A DNA stretch of 10,340 bases from an uncultured Bacteroidota bacterium (GCA_903825095.1 CAIJZF010000055.1:1-10340); one strand, 5' to 3'; shown: positions 1-7,943, counted from the stretch's first letter. Numbers and translations: made by a program. The notes: generated by a model not told the origin, from the sequence alone.

Positions 1-228
1 AACCCTTACTAGCTTTGCTTGTGCTGAGTTGCCCCTTTGCATATGCAAGCCTCTCAATACGCCTTTGCTTGATCTAGATTGATTGTCTTGTACAAAAACC
101 ATATCCAGTCCAGTGGCTACATTAAAATCTCTTTGGTTAAATGTTTCAATAAAATAACCTCGCGCATCGCCATGCACTGTGTCGTGAATTATAAAACAAT
201 CTTTTAAGGGTGTCGCTTCTATTTTCAT
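1..228 (-). CDS. rfbC: dTDP-4-dehydrorhamnose 3,5-epimerase, N-terminal part (cut by window edge)
   Basis: The first 76 codons of a minus-strand gene are visible, starting at the ATG at 228-226 and running off the left edge. The peptide begins MKIEATPLKDCFII and contains the RmlC-family blocks DARGYFIETF (residues 21-30), FVQDNQSRSSKGVLRGLH (about 45-62) and QAKLVRV (70-76). The family double-epimerises dTDP-4-keto-6-deoxyglucose at C3 and C5, the third step of dTDP-L-rhamnose synthesis in the cytoplasm. The catalytic His of RmlC lies in the RGLH motif, which is present at residues 59-62. The gene follows rfbB after 82 nt with no terminator visible, so co-transcription is likely. The family is usually about 180 residues, so over half is missing here. 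Identification is firm; completeness cannot be judged. Confidence 0.93.
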   Translation of the reverse strand, partial: MKIEATPLKDCFIIHDTVHGDARGYFIETFNQRDFNVATGLDMVFVQDNQSRSSKGVLRGLHMQRGNSAQAKLVRV

Positions 229-310
229 TCTTTGGATCTAATTGTATTATTATTTTATTGCTGTCTTTTTAATTTTTCGGAAGTACTATCGAATGTTTAT
301 ATCGAAATAT

Positions 311-1405
311 CTACCTGTTAGTATACATGGAACTATAATAAGTTTGATAAGAACCGCTAGTTACATTTTCTAACCAAGGACCATTATTCAAATACCAATC
401 AATGGTGGCAGCCAAGCCTTGCTCAAAAGTAACGGATGGGCTCCAACCTAATTCTTTATTTAATTTAGTGGCATCAATGGCATATCTACGGTCATGGCCT
501 GGTCGGTCTTTTACATAAGTAATTAAAGACTCACTTTCCCCTACTGCTCTTCCTAGTTTCACATCCATTTGAGCACACATTAATTTTACTAAATCAATAT
601 TGGTCCATTCATTAAAGCCGCCAATATTATAAGTGTCGCCATTTTTTCCTTGATGAAAAATAATATCAATGGCACGTGCATGGTCTATAACATATAACCA
701 ATCACGGGTATACAAGCCATCGCCATAAACAGGTAATGCTTTTTTATTGATAATATTATGAATAAATAAAGGAATTAATTTTTCTGGAAAATGGTTGGGG
801 CCATAATTATTAGAGCAGTTAGAAACTACATAAGGTAAATGATAAGTTTCTCCGTAAGCACGTACAAAATGATCGCTGGCCGCTTTACTGGCTGAATAAG
901 GTGAGTTAGGATCATAAGCAGTGGTTTCTTTAAACAAACCTTCTTTGCCTAAACTACCATATACTTCGTCTGTTGAAACATGGTAAAAAATATGGTTGCG
1001 ATTTTTCTCCCAAGAACCGTCATGCGCTTTTTCATAACTTAAATCGCCCTTCCAATATTCTTTAGCTGTATTTAATAAGTTCACCGTTCCAATCACATTG
1101 GTATACACAAAATCTAATGGAGATACAATGGATCTATCTACATGCGATTCTGCTGCCAAATGAATAACATCGGTAATAGCATGTTTTTCAAAAATGGCTT
1201 TTAAAGAATCGGCCTCTAAAATATTGGCTTTTATAAAATGATAATTAGCTGCTTTTTCAATATCCTTTAAGTTCTCCAAATTACCTGCATAGGTAAGTGC
1301 ATCTAAGTTAAAGATTTGATACTGAGGATATTTGGTTACCATTAAACGCACTACATGCGACCCAATAAATCCCGCTCCCCCTGTAATTAATATGTTTTTT
1401 CCCAT
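311..1405 (-). CDS. rfbB: dTDP-glucose 4,6-dehydratase
   Basis: This 364-residue protein is an extended short-chain dehydrogenase that converts dTDP-D-glucose to dTDP-4-keto-6-deoxy-D-glucose with bound NAD, the second step of dTDP-L-rhamnose synthesis. The Rossmann glycine motif GGAGFIG is at residues 9-15, the ESHVDRS block at 86-92, the STDEVYG active-site block at 144-150 (Thr145, Asp146, Glu147 in catalytic positions), and the YSASK catalytic Tyr/Lys pair at 170-174. The substrate-binding stretches SNNYGP (198-203), RDWLYV (234-239) and DRPGHDRRYAID (300-311) are all present. Length is normal for RmlB. The ATG at 1405 sits directly before the Rossmann strand, so the start is secure, and no Shine-Dalgarno sequence is seen. 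A Bacteroidota-type promoter lies just upstream. rfbC follows on the same strand; rfbA and rfbD are not in the window. Confidence 0.97.
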   Translation of the reverse strand: MGKNILITGGAGFIGSHVVRLMVTKYPQYQIFNLDALTYAGNLENLKDIEKAANYHFIKANILEADSLKAIFEKHAITDVIHLAAESHVDRSIVSPLDFVYTNVIGTVNLLNTAKEYWKGDLSYEKAHDGSWEKNRNHIFYHVSTDEVYGSLGKEGLFKETTAYDPNSPYSASKAASDHFVRAYGETYHLPYVVSNCSNNYGPNHFPEKLIPLFIHNIINKKALPVYGDGLYTRDWLYVIDHARAIDIIFHQGKNGDTYNIGGFNEWTNIDLVKLMCAQMDVKLGRAVGESESLITYVKDRPGHDRRYAIDATKLNKELGWSPSVTFEQGLAATIDWYLNNGPWLENVTSGSYQTYYSSMYTNR

Positions 1406-1421
1406 CTGAATTTGTATCTTA

Positions 1422-1455
1422 CAAAGATATTAAAACGGGGCTATTTATTACTAAA
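1422..1455 (-). promoter_or_regulatory. Candidate Bacteroidota-type promoter of rfbB, overlapped by small inverted repeats
   Basis: On the minus strand, TATCTTTG (1429-1422) is an exact match to the Bacteroidota -7 element TAnnTTTG. It is preceded, after 21 nt, by TTTAG (1455-1451), a weak stand-in for the TTTG -33 element. Transcription would start near 1416, leaving a leader of roughly 10 nt before the ATG at 1405, which is short but usual for the phylum. The -7 box is inside two overlapping inverted repeats: TATCTT-aca-AAGATA (1415-1429) and TTTGTA-tct-TACAAA (1411-1425). These could bind a regulator or could be chance in AT-rich DNA. Confidence 0.5.
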
Positions 1456-1476
1456 TTTTTTATAATATAATATTCT

Positions 1477-2631
1477 ATGAGTCAGCAAAGATATTATTCT
1501 TTAGATGTGTTTAGAGGTGCCACAGTGGCCCTTATGATTTTAGTGAATAATCCAGGTTCTTGGGCACATATATACAGCCCTTTGGGTCATGCAAGCTGGC
1601 ATGGTTGTACCCCCACCGATTTAGTATTTCCTTTCTTTTTATTTGCAGTGGGTAATGCCATGTCTTTTGTAATGCCCAAATTACAAAATGCAGGTGCTGC
1701 TGAATTTTGGTCTAAAGTAATAAAGCGTACACTTTTAATATTTGGTATTGGACTATTTTTAAACTGGAGTCCTTTTATAAAATTCTCTGGTACTGAATTA
1801 GTATTTAAGCCTTGGGAAATGGTGCGCATTTTAGGCGTACTACAAAGAATTGCACTTTGTTATTTTTTCGCCTCTATTATAATTTATTATGGGAAATCTC
1901 GCATAGCACTATTTGTTGGCATGATGATACTCGTTATTTATTGGGTGCTCACTTATGCATTAGGCGTTGCCGGTCATCCATTTAGTTTATCGGGCTATTT
2001 TGGCAATAGTATTGACCAGGCTATTTTAGGCGTATCCCATATTTATAAAGGAGAAGGCGTTCCCTTCGACCCAGAAGGATTAACAAGCACATTACCTGCC
2101 ATTGTGCAAGTTATACTTGGTTTTTTAGTGGGTGAATACATTCAGTTAAAAGGAAAGAATTACGAGATGTTAGCGCAATTACTTTTAACAGGTGTCGTAC
2201 TTATTTTCGTAGGCTATATTTGGGATTTTAGTTTTCCCATTAATAAAAAAATATGGACTAGTAGTTATGTATTATATACCAGTGGACTTGCCATGGTTAG
2301 TTTAGGTATGCTTATATATTTATTAGAGTTTCAAAATGCCAAAGGTAAATGGAGTCATTTTTTCGATGTATTTGGGAAGAACCCCTTATTTGTATTTGTA
2401 CTTAGCGGATTTTTACCGCGTGTATTAGCCTTACTAAGATGGGTGGACCATACAGACGAAAAGGGAGAGCCTGTCTACACTTCAGCACTACCTTGGTTCT
2501 ACGAACATATTTGTAAAAATATCAATAGCGATTTACGCGTAGGCTCTTTTGTATATGCCTTAAGCATTATTGCCTTTTTTGGAATACTTGCTTACTACTT
2601 AGATAAGAAAAAAATATACATTAGAGTATAA
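1477..2631 (+). CDS. HGSNAT/NagX-type polytopic membrane acetyltransferase (DUF5009-like)
   Basis: This 384-residue inner-membrane protein has about ten hydrophobic segments, roughly at residues 12-28, 48-66, 84-100, 117-137, 143-165, 205-222, 232-250, 261-281, 301-320 and 357-375. Its N-terminus carries the family signature SLDVFRGATVALMILVNNPG, then HASWHG (38-43) and TPTDLVFPFFLF (45-56). The human lysosomal enzyme HGSNAT, which moves acetyl from acetyl-CoA across the membrane to terminal glucosamine of heparan sulfate, has its active-site His in the equivalent HASWNG motif, so His38 is the probable catalytic residue. Other family blocks are FDPEGLTSTLPA (197-208) and GKNPLFVFVLSG (300-311). 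The bacterial substrate is unknown; an amino sugar is the natural guess. It is divergent from rfbB with 71 bp between starts, and a poor -7-like TAAATTTT lies at 1452-1459. The next two genes on the opposite strand are amino-sugar recycling candidates. Family assignment is firm, substrate is inference. Confidence 0.9.
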   Translation: MSQQRYYSLDVFRGATVALMILVNNPGSWAHIYSPLGHASWHGCTPTDLVFPFFLFAVGNAMSFVMPKLQNAGAAEFWSKVIKRTLLIFGIGLFLNWSPFIKFSGTELVFKPWEMVRILGVLQRIALCYFFASIIIYYGKSRIALFVGMMILVIYWVLTYALGVAGHPFSLSGYFGNSIDQAILGVSHIYKGEGVPFDPEGLTSTLPAIVQVILGFLVGEYIQLKGKNYEMLAQLLLTGVVLIFVGYIWDFSFPINKKIWTSSYVLYTSGLAMVSLGMLIYLLEFQNAKGKWSHFFDVFGKNPLFVFVLSGFLPRVLALLRWVDHTDEKGEPVYTSALPWFYEHICKNINSDLRVGSFVYALSIIAFFGILAYYLDKKKIYIRV

Positions 2632-2684
2632 AGGAGTTGTGCAGAGAATGAAACTGCCTTAGTTATTTGAGAAAATTTTTTAGA

Positions 2685-3440
2685 TTATTTGAAAAGGCTT
2701 TCTGCTTTTTCAATATTTTCAGGCTTGCCTACATCTAATAAAATGCTGTCACTATGGTCGTAATAACCAATACTGCCCTTTGCAGCCGCTTGTAAATAAG
2801 CATCTATTAAAGAAAACTTACCAGACATAGAATTCGTATTATAAAAGCTACGATGTATTATTTGAATACCACTAAAGGCTTTGGCAATAGGATTTATAAG
2901 ATGCTCATGATGTTCTGTAGTATTGAGTCCTGCCCATTTTTCTTCACGTGTCGTATTATTTCTCCAACCTATTAAATTACCATCTGTTGTAAATAGTAAA
3001 TTTCTGCTGGACACTCTACTTGTCACCGCTAAAGTGGCAATATAATTTTCTACTCCTTCTGACAAAACTTTGTCAGCAGCAATTAATTTATCAATATCTA
3101 AGTTGGTTAAAATATCGGCGTTCATTACTAGCCAATTTTCTTCTTTTTCAAAAAAAGATTTTGCAAACAAAACGCCACCTCCTGTTTCTAATACTTCTGC
3201 GGTTTCATCGGAAATGAAAACCTGGGAACCCCATCCATTATTGGTTTTAACGGCTTCTATAATTTGATCTGCAAAATGATGCACATTCACTACCACTTCA
3301 TTAATACCAAAGGCTTGCAGGTATTCTATATTTCTTTGCAACAAAGATTTTCCATTCACCATGGCTAAGGCCTTGGGATGAAAATCGGTAAAAGGCTTGA
3401 GCCTCGTACCTAATCCTGCTGCTAATATCATGGCTTTCAT
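2685..3440 (-). CDS. murU: MurU-like sugar-1-phosphate nucleotidyltransferase
   Basis: This 251-residue cytoplasmic enzyme belongs to the GT-A-fold nucleotidyltransferases, which join an NTP to a sugar-1-phosphate. The nucleotide-binding signature LAAGLGTRLKP is at residues 6-16 and HPKAL, with the substrate-phosphate Lys23, at 21-25. ETGGG at 85-89 is the sequence found in MurU. NADI (107-110) gives metal-binding Asp109, and DVGKPENI (236-243) gives the second metal Asp236. In Pseudomonas, MurU makes UDP-MurNAc from MurNAc-alpha-1-phosphate and UTP, working directly after the kinase AmgK. Here an AmgK-like kinase lies just upstream, 7 nt away on the same strand, which is the main reason to prefer MurU. 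Alternatives with the same fold are mannose-1-phosphate or heptose-1-phosphate guanylyltransferases. At 251 residues it is somewhat longer than Pseudomonas MurU. The gene is convergent with the membrane acetyltransferase, with 53 bp between their stop codons and no clear terminator hairpin there. Confidence 0.8.
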   Translation of the reverse strand: MKAMILAAGLGTRLKPFTDFHPKALAMVNGKSLLQRNIEYLQAFGINEVVVNVHHFADQIIEAVKTNNGWGSQVFISDETAEVLETGGGVLFAKSFFEKEENWLVMNADILTNLDIDKLIAADKVLSEGVENYIATLAVTSRVSSRNLLFTTDGNLIGWRNNTTREEKWAGLNTTEHHEHLINPIAKAFSGIQIIHRSFYNTNSMSGKFSLIDAYLQAAAKGSIGYYDHSDSILLDVGKPENIEKAESLFK

Positions 3441-3447
3441 GCAAATA

Positions 3448-4887
3448 TTATTTAACCCAATTTTCTTTATTGGTATGTGCTAGCAATACTTTGATCTTGT
3501 ATTTATTTCTAAGATGTCTGGCAGTTTGTTCAGCTGCAAATACACTGCGATGTTGTCCACCTGTACAGCCAAAATTAATATGTAGTGAAGTGAACCCTCT
3601 TTTTAAATAATCTTCTACGGTAATATCTATTAAATCCCAAACGCTATTTAAAAATCCGTTCATTTTTGTTCTTTGTTCTAAAAAATCTTGCACAGGTTTA
3701 TCTAAGCCCGATTGTTTTTTATACTCTTCTACTCTTCCCGGATTTAAAATACCACGCATATCAAATACAAAGCCACCGCCATTATCAGAGTCATCGGCAG
3801 GAATTCCTTTTTTATAACTAAAGCTATTTATTGTAATTACTAAAGGTGTATTGGCATTCGCTGTTGGCGGAGTAAAACGCTCAATCACTTCTTCACTTAC
3901 CATCCAATCTAAGATGGAAGCAAAAACAGGCGTGTCTTTGTCTAAGCAGTAGGTCTTTAAAAAACTTTTTAAATTTTCTAAACCCAAAGGTATGCTGGTT
4001 AAGAAGTGTGCCTTTCTTTCAAACAAACCTCTAAAACCATAAGCGCCTAAAACTTGTAATAGTCTTAATAAAACAAAACCATTGTATTGTTTTTTAAAGT
4101 CTTTTGCTTCTAAGGGGCTCGGTAATAACTTTTGTAATTCAGCAATATAATGATCTAATAATTTTTCTTTCCATTCATTGGATAGTCCTGCCTTGGCCTG
4201 CCATAACAAGGAAGCCACGTCATAAGGTAGTCCACCTTGCATACCGCCTTGGAAGTCTATAAAATACACTTCTCCATTTTGCACCATAATATTTCTGCTC
4301 TGAAAATCGCGGAACATAAAATTATCAAAATGACTAACCGCTAACTGATCACTTAGTATTTCAAATTCATCTATTAAGGCTTGTTTATCATAAGCATATT
4401 GCAAAGTGTCCAGAAAATAATACTTATAATAAAGTAAGTCGGTTAAAATAGAATGCTTTCCAAAATATTTTGAGGTTAAACATTTAGAATAATCTAAACC
4501 CTTGGCACCCTCAATTTGTAATTTAGCTAAAGCGGTTAAACTTTTTTGAAACAATGTAAATACTGCATCCGTTTTTCCTTCTTGCTCTAAAACATCTAGT
4601 AAAGAAACGGCCCCCACATCTTCTTGCAAATAAGTATTGCAAGATTCATTTACCGCTAATATTTTAGGAACAGGCATCCCCTTTTCATAAAAATGTTTAG
4701 CGAAGTAAATAAAGGTCTGATTCTCTTTAATATTTAAATTATAAGTAGCAATCCAAGACTTCTCCCCCTGACTTATTCTAAAATAGATACGATCCCCTCC
4801 ACTTTGAGGTATTTTCTGAATTCGATCCCAAGGATGGGCATGAATGGTATTATATAGATTTTCAATATGTTTTAAAATTGCCTCCAT
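3448..4887 (-). CDS. AmgK-like amino-sugar kinase fused to a RapZ C-terminal domain
   Basis: This 479-residue protein has two parts. Residues 1 to about 335 form an aminoglycoside-phosphotransferase-like kinase. The catalytic loop FRDFQSRNIM (192-201) supplies Asp194 and Asn199, with Phe replacing the usual His of HRD; IDFQGG (210-215) supplies metal-binding Asp211; GGLPYDVASLL follows at 218-228. This layout matches AmgK, which phosphorylates MurNAc or GlcNAc at the anomeric carbon. Residues about 349-475 match the C-terminal half of RapZ: SFSYKKGIP (355-363), FVFDMRGILNP (373-383), GLDKPV (394-399) and GCTGGQHRSV (440-449). In E. coli that half binds glucosamine-6-phosphate and the GlmZ/GlmY RNAs. 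The RapZ N-terminal P-loop ATPase is absent. The tail (HTNKENWVK) lacks the basic cluster that ends E. coli RapZ, so RNA binding is doubtful. It is the first gene of an operon with the MurU-like enzyme 7 nt downstream. Domain calls are firm; the sugar substrate and a sensing role are inference. Confidence 0.87.
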   Translation of the reverse strand: MEAILKHIENLYNTIHAHPWDRIQKIPQSGGDRIYFRISQGEKSWIATYNLNIKENQTFIYFAKHFYEKGMPVPKILAVNESCNTYLQEDVGAVSLLDVLEQEGKTDAVFTLFQKSLTALAKLQIEGAKGLDYSKCLTSKYFGKHSILTDLLYYKYYFLDTLQYAYDKQALIDEFEILSDQLAVSHFDNFMFRDFQSRNIMVQNGEVYFIDFQGGMQGGLPYDVASLLWQAKAGLSNEWKEKLLDHYIAELQKLLPSPLEAKDFKKQYNGFVLLRLLQVLGAYGFRGLFERKAHFLTSIPLGLENLKSFLKTYCLDKDTPVFASILDWMVSEEVIERFTPPTANANTPLVITINSFSYKKGIPADDSDNGGGFVFDMRGILNPGRVEEYKKQSGLDKPVQDFLEQRTKMNGFLNSVWDLIDITVEDYLKRGFTSLHINFGCTGGQHRSVFAAEQTARHLRNKYKIKVLLAHTNKENWVK

Positions 4888-4987
4888 GGGGTAAAAATTG
4901 ATGCTTTATGCTCAATAAAAGTAATTAATTATAGCGTATAAAACATAAAACCTGAAAAAGTTGTAAATTGATAACAAATCAAACCAC

Positions 4988-7780
4988 ATGCGCACAAAAT
5001 TAACCCCCCTGTTTTTGGTATTTTTCTCCCTTTTCACCCTAAACAGTTTTGCTCAAAACCAAACCATTAAAGGAGTCGTTAGTGATTCAAAAGGCAATGC
5101 ACTTGAAGGTGTTACTATTAGAGTAGCAAATTCAAAAACAGTAACCACTTCCAATAAAAATGGTTCCTTCACTATTGCAGCCAATACCAATGATGTAATA
5201 GAATTTAGCTCAATTGGTTTTGAATCAAAAAAACAATTGGCTGTTGGTAATGCTATGAATATTATTTTAACAGCAAGTACTTCCGACTTACAAGATGTAA
5301 TTCTTGTGGGATCTAGAGGTGCGGGTCGTGTTAAAACAGAATCGCCAGTGCCTGTTGATGTAATTAAATTAACAGATGTTGGAATGAATACGGCGAGAAT
5401 GGATTTAACTTCTACTTTAAATTTTGTAGCCCCTTCATTTAACTATAATAAACAATCGGGAGCAGATGGTGCAGACCACGTAGATATTGGTACACTAAGA
5501 GGTTTAGGCCCTGATCAAACTTTAGTTTTAATAAATGGCAAGCGTAGACATAGCACCGCCTTAGTAGGTTTATTTGGAACAAGAGGTCGTGGTGGTTCTG
5601 GAGTAGACTTAAATGGTTTTCCTATGTCTGCTGTAGATAGAATTGAAATTTTAAGAGATGGCGCCTCTGCACAATATGGTTCTGATGCGATTGCAGGTGT
5701 CATGAATATTGTTTTAAGAAAAAATACCAACGAGTGGAATATCACTACAGGTATGGCAGGTTATTATGATAAAAAATTTAACACCAATCAATTTAAAGAT
5801 AATAAAGACTATTTATATAGTGGTCCTATTGACGGTGTAACGAAATCTGTTTCTGCCAATAGAGGATTTGATATTGGAAAAAAAGGAGGATTCATTAATA
5901 TATCTTTTGATGCATTAGACCAAGGAAAAACTTTCCGTCAAGCAGCATCTTCCAATATTGAAGACAAATATGGTTTGCCTACCAATACTTGGAGACAAGG
6001 TTTTGGAGATGGTTCTATGAATTCTTTGGGAGCAATGTTTAATATGGAGGTACCCCTAGGTGATGACATTAAATTTTATGCCTTTGGAAGTATCAATTCA
6101 AAAAAATCAGACGCTTACGCTTATACGCGTAACTGGTCGGCAAGACCTACTCGTTTTTCTGTAAACCCTAATGGCAGTTTAATTTTCGTACCTGATATTA
6201 TGTTTAGATCAGGTTCTGGAGACACCAGCTATAACCCACATATACAAGCCAATATTCAAGACGTTTCTATGGTGACTGGCTTTTCTAAAACAAGCAGCCG
6301 TGGTTGGGACTGGGATTTAAGCAATGCTTTTGGAAATAATAATTTCCATTACTTTGGTGATGGTACTTTCAACGCCTCTAATATTGGCAATATAAGTCAA
6401 ACCCATTTCGACGACGGAGGTTTTAATTTCTTACAAAACACTTCCAACTTAGATATCTCTAAACAATTTGGTCAGGTGAACAACGGTGGTATTAAAGTGG
6501 CTTATGGTGGTGAATTAAGATTTGAAGAGTACAGTATTTTTAAAGGTGAGATTAATTCTTATAAGGCCTTTACCAATACATATGGTTTAGAGCAAGCGCC
6601 AGGTTCACAAGGTTTTCCAGGCTTCAGCCCAGATGATAAAGTAAAAGCCAATAGAATTGTAACAGGTGCTTATAGCGATATTGAATTCACCCCTTCAGAA
6701 ATGTTTTTAATTACAGCTGCTGTAAGAGCAGAGAATTATTCTGACTTTGGTTCTGTAGCTACTTTTAAAACTTCTGCTCGTTTAAAATTGAGTAGTAATT
6801 TTAATTTGAGAGGTTCATTTAGTACTGGCTACCGCGCTCCTTCCTTACAACAAAAATATTTCAGTAATACTTTAACTTCTTTCTCTAATGGAGGACTAGT
6901 TCAATCTCGTGTTGCGAATAACGACGATCCTATCACGAGACTAGCAGGCATTCCAAAATTGAAACAAGAAACATCTACCAATATGAGCGTAGGCTTTTCT
7001 TGGAAACCCTCTAAAAATTTAACCTTTACGGTAGATGGTTATTCCATTAAAATGAAAGACAGAGTGGTATTATCAGGTTTATTTAGCGCAGGTGATGAAT
7101 CACTTCCTGCTGAATTAACTTCTAAGTTGAATGGCTTAGGTGTTGCTACTGCTCAGTTCTTTGCCAATGCAGTGAATACAACGAATACAGGGGTTGACTT
7201 TGTAGCCGATTATCAAAAGAAAATTTCTGCAACAGAAAAATTCAAGTTTTTATTTGTAGCCAATATTCAAGATATTAAAATTGATGCAATTAATGTACCT
7301 GCTGCCTTAAGCACCACAGAATACAATGCAAATACTTTCTTTAATGATAGAGAAAAATATTTCTTAAAAGCTTCTGCTCCTAAATCAAAATTCTCTATGA
7401 GTTTTGATTACACAAAAAATAAAGTGAGCATTGGAACACGTCTTACTTATTTTGGCGCACTTGCTTTAACAGGCTTTGGATATAATGGTGATGGTATTAA
7501 TCCTGAAGTACCTTCTGATGCAGATGAAAATGTAATGTTACCAGAGGTATTTAATTACAGCGGTAAAGTTTCTACCGACTTATATTTAAATGTACAATTA
7601 AACAAAAAAACATCTTTGATTTTAGGTGCGGATAATATTTTAAATGTACACCCCGACTTCGCAGTGAATCCACTAGCTAAATGGTGGGCGGGTGACAATG
7701 AAACAGGTGGCCCTTGGGATGGCGTTCAAATGGGTTACAATGGTATGAGAATATTTAGCAAATTGGTCTTTAAGTTTTAA
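4988..7780 (+). CDS. TonB-dependent outer-membrane receptor with carboxypeptidase-regulatory-like domain
   Basis: This 930-residue protein should be an outer-membrane beta-barrel that imports an unidentified ligand using energy from TonB-ExbBD. A signal peptide covers residues 1-22, with likely cleavage after SFA before Gln23. Residues about 26-95 are a carboxypeptidase-regulatory-like beta-sandwich (IKGVVSDSKGNALEGVTIRV, then SSIGFESK). A linker with TonB-box-like LQDVILVGSRG follows at 101-111. The plug spans about 115-245, with RGLGPDQTLVLINGKRRH (171-188) and EILRDGASAQYGSDAIAGVM (220-239). The rest is barrel, ending in LVFKF with the terminal Phe typical of barrels assembled by BAM. No SusD-like lipoprotein gene follows and the protein lacks typical SusC length, so a glycan SusCD system is not supported. 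Nothing in the sequence fixes the ligand (siderophore, vitamin or peptide are all possible). The 100-bp divergent gap upstream shows no convincing promoter match. A strong terminator sits 22 nt downstream, so the gene is probably monocistronic. Confidence 0.95.
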   Translation: MRTKLTPLFLVFFSLFTLNSFAQNQTIKGVVSDSKGNALEGVTIRVANSKTVTTSNKNGSFTIAANTNDVIEFSSIGFESKKQLAVGNAMNIILTASTSDLQDVILVGSRGAGRVKTESPVPVDVIKLTDVGMNTARMDLTSTLNFVAPSFNYNKQSGADGADHVDIGTLRGLGPDQTLVLINGKRRHSTALVGLFGTRGRGGSGVDLNGFPMSAVDRIEILRDGASAQYGSDAIAGVMNIVLRKNTNEWNITTGMAGYYDKKFNTNQFKDNKDYLYSGPIDGVTKSVSANRGFDIGKKGGFINISFDALDQGKTFRQAASSNIEDKYGLPTNTWRQGFGDGSMNSLGAMFNMEVPLGDDIKFYAFGSINSKKSDAYAYTRNWSARPTRFSVNPNGSLIFVPDIMFRSGSGDTSYNPHIQANIQDVSMVTGFSKTSSRGWDWDLSNAFGNNNFHYFGDGTFNASNIGNISQTHFDDGGFNFLQNTSNLDISKQFGQVNNGGIKVAYGGELRFEEYSIFKGEINSYKAFTNTYGLEQAPGSQGFPGFSPDDKVKANRIVTGAYSDIEFTPSEMFLITAAVRAENYSDFGSVATFKTSARLKLSSNFNLRGSFSTGYRAPSLQQKYFSNTLTSFSNGGLVQSRVANNDDPITRLAGIPKLKQETSTNMSVGFSWKPSKNLTFTVDGYSIKMKDRVVLSGLFSAGDESLPAELTSKLNGLGVATAQFFANAVNTTNTGVDFVADYQKKISATEKFKFLFVANIQDIKIDAINVPAALSTTEYNANTFFNDREKYFLKASAPKSKFSMSFDYTKNKVSIGTRLTYFGALALTGFGYNGDGINPEVPSDADENVMLPEVFNYSGKVSTDLYLNVQLNKKTSLILGADNILNVHPDFAVNPLAKWWAGDNETGGPWDGVQMGYNGMRIFSKLVFKF

Positions 7781-7801
7781 TGACAATTTTTGAATAACTT
7801 T

Positions 7802-7834
7802 AAAGCCTTCTCGTTCATTCGGGAAGGCTTTTTT
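7802..7834 (+). terminator. Rho-independent terminator of the TonB-dependent receptor gene
   Basis: AAAGCCTTCTCG (7802-7813) pairs with CGGGAAGGCTTT (7820-7831) as a 12-bp stem with one G-U wobble, closed by the 6-nt loop TTCATT. A run of six T ends at 7834. It begins 22 nt after the receptor stop codon and should end that transcript before the downstream hydrolase gene. The A run on the left arm could allow weak function in the other direction, but no minus-strand gene lies just to the right. Confidence 0.92.
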
Positions 7835-7859
7835 AATTAGTAATAAAATAAATTATATC

Positions 7860-7943
7860 ATTAAAATACAAAATACCTTTTTCTGACTCTCTGATCGCTT
7901 CGCTCACAAAGTTCGCTACGAAAAAGTATTATTGTATTTTAAT
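7860..7943. repeat. 84-bp imperfect inverted repeat between the terminator and the DUF62 gene
   Basis: The outer arms ATTAAAATACAA (7860-7871) and TTGTATTTTAAT (7932-7943) are perfect complements over 12 bp. Moving inward, AATAC (7872-7876) pairs with GTATT (7926-7930) and TTTTTC (7878-7883) pairs with GAAAAA (7920-7925), leaving single-base bulges at C7877 and A7931. That makes about 23 paired bases around a 36-nt centre. The centre is richer in GC than its surroundings and holds TTCGCT twice (7899-7904 and 7912-7917). It is separate from the terminator and too long for a simple one. It could be a non-autonomous palindromic element, a second transcript end or a leader structure for the gene starting at 7967. 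No coding sequence is visible in it, and no second copy occurs in this window. Confidence 0.75.

Noticed and set aside
1587..1829. Minus-strand open frame of 80 codons inside the membrane acetyltransferase gene
   Set aside because: It lies entirely within a well-supported gene on the other strand and shows no recognisable domain.
2632..2684. A shared terminator in the convergent gap after the acetyltransferase and MurU-like genes
   Set aside because: There is a short T run near 2676-2681 but no GC-containing hairpin before it on either strand.
3020..3267. Two overlapping plus-strand open frames of 65 codons inside the MurU-like gene
   Set aside because: Both are antisense to conserved coding sequence, overlap each other in different frames and have low-complexity, Leu- and Ser-rich translations.
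4888..4987. Promoters in the divergent gap between the kinase and receptor genes
   Set aside because: The candidates, such as TATGTTTT on the minus strand or TAAATTGA on the plus strand, miss consensus bases or have no -33 TTG at suitable spacing.
5515..5745. Minus-strand open frame of 76 codons within the receptor plug region
   Set aside because: It is antisense to the conserved plug motifs and has no features of its own.
4988..7780. Reading the receptor as SusC of a polysaccharide utilisation locus
   Set aside because: No SusD-like gene follows, a strong terminator comes right after it, no glycoside hydrolase is nearby and the protein is shorter than typical SusC.
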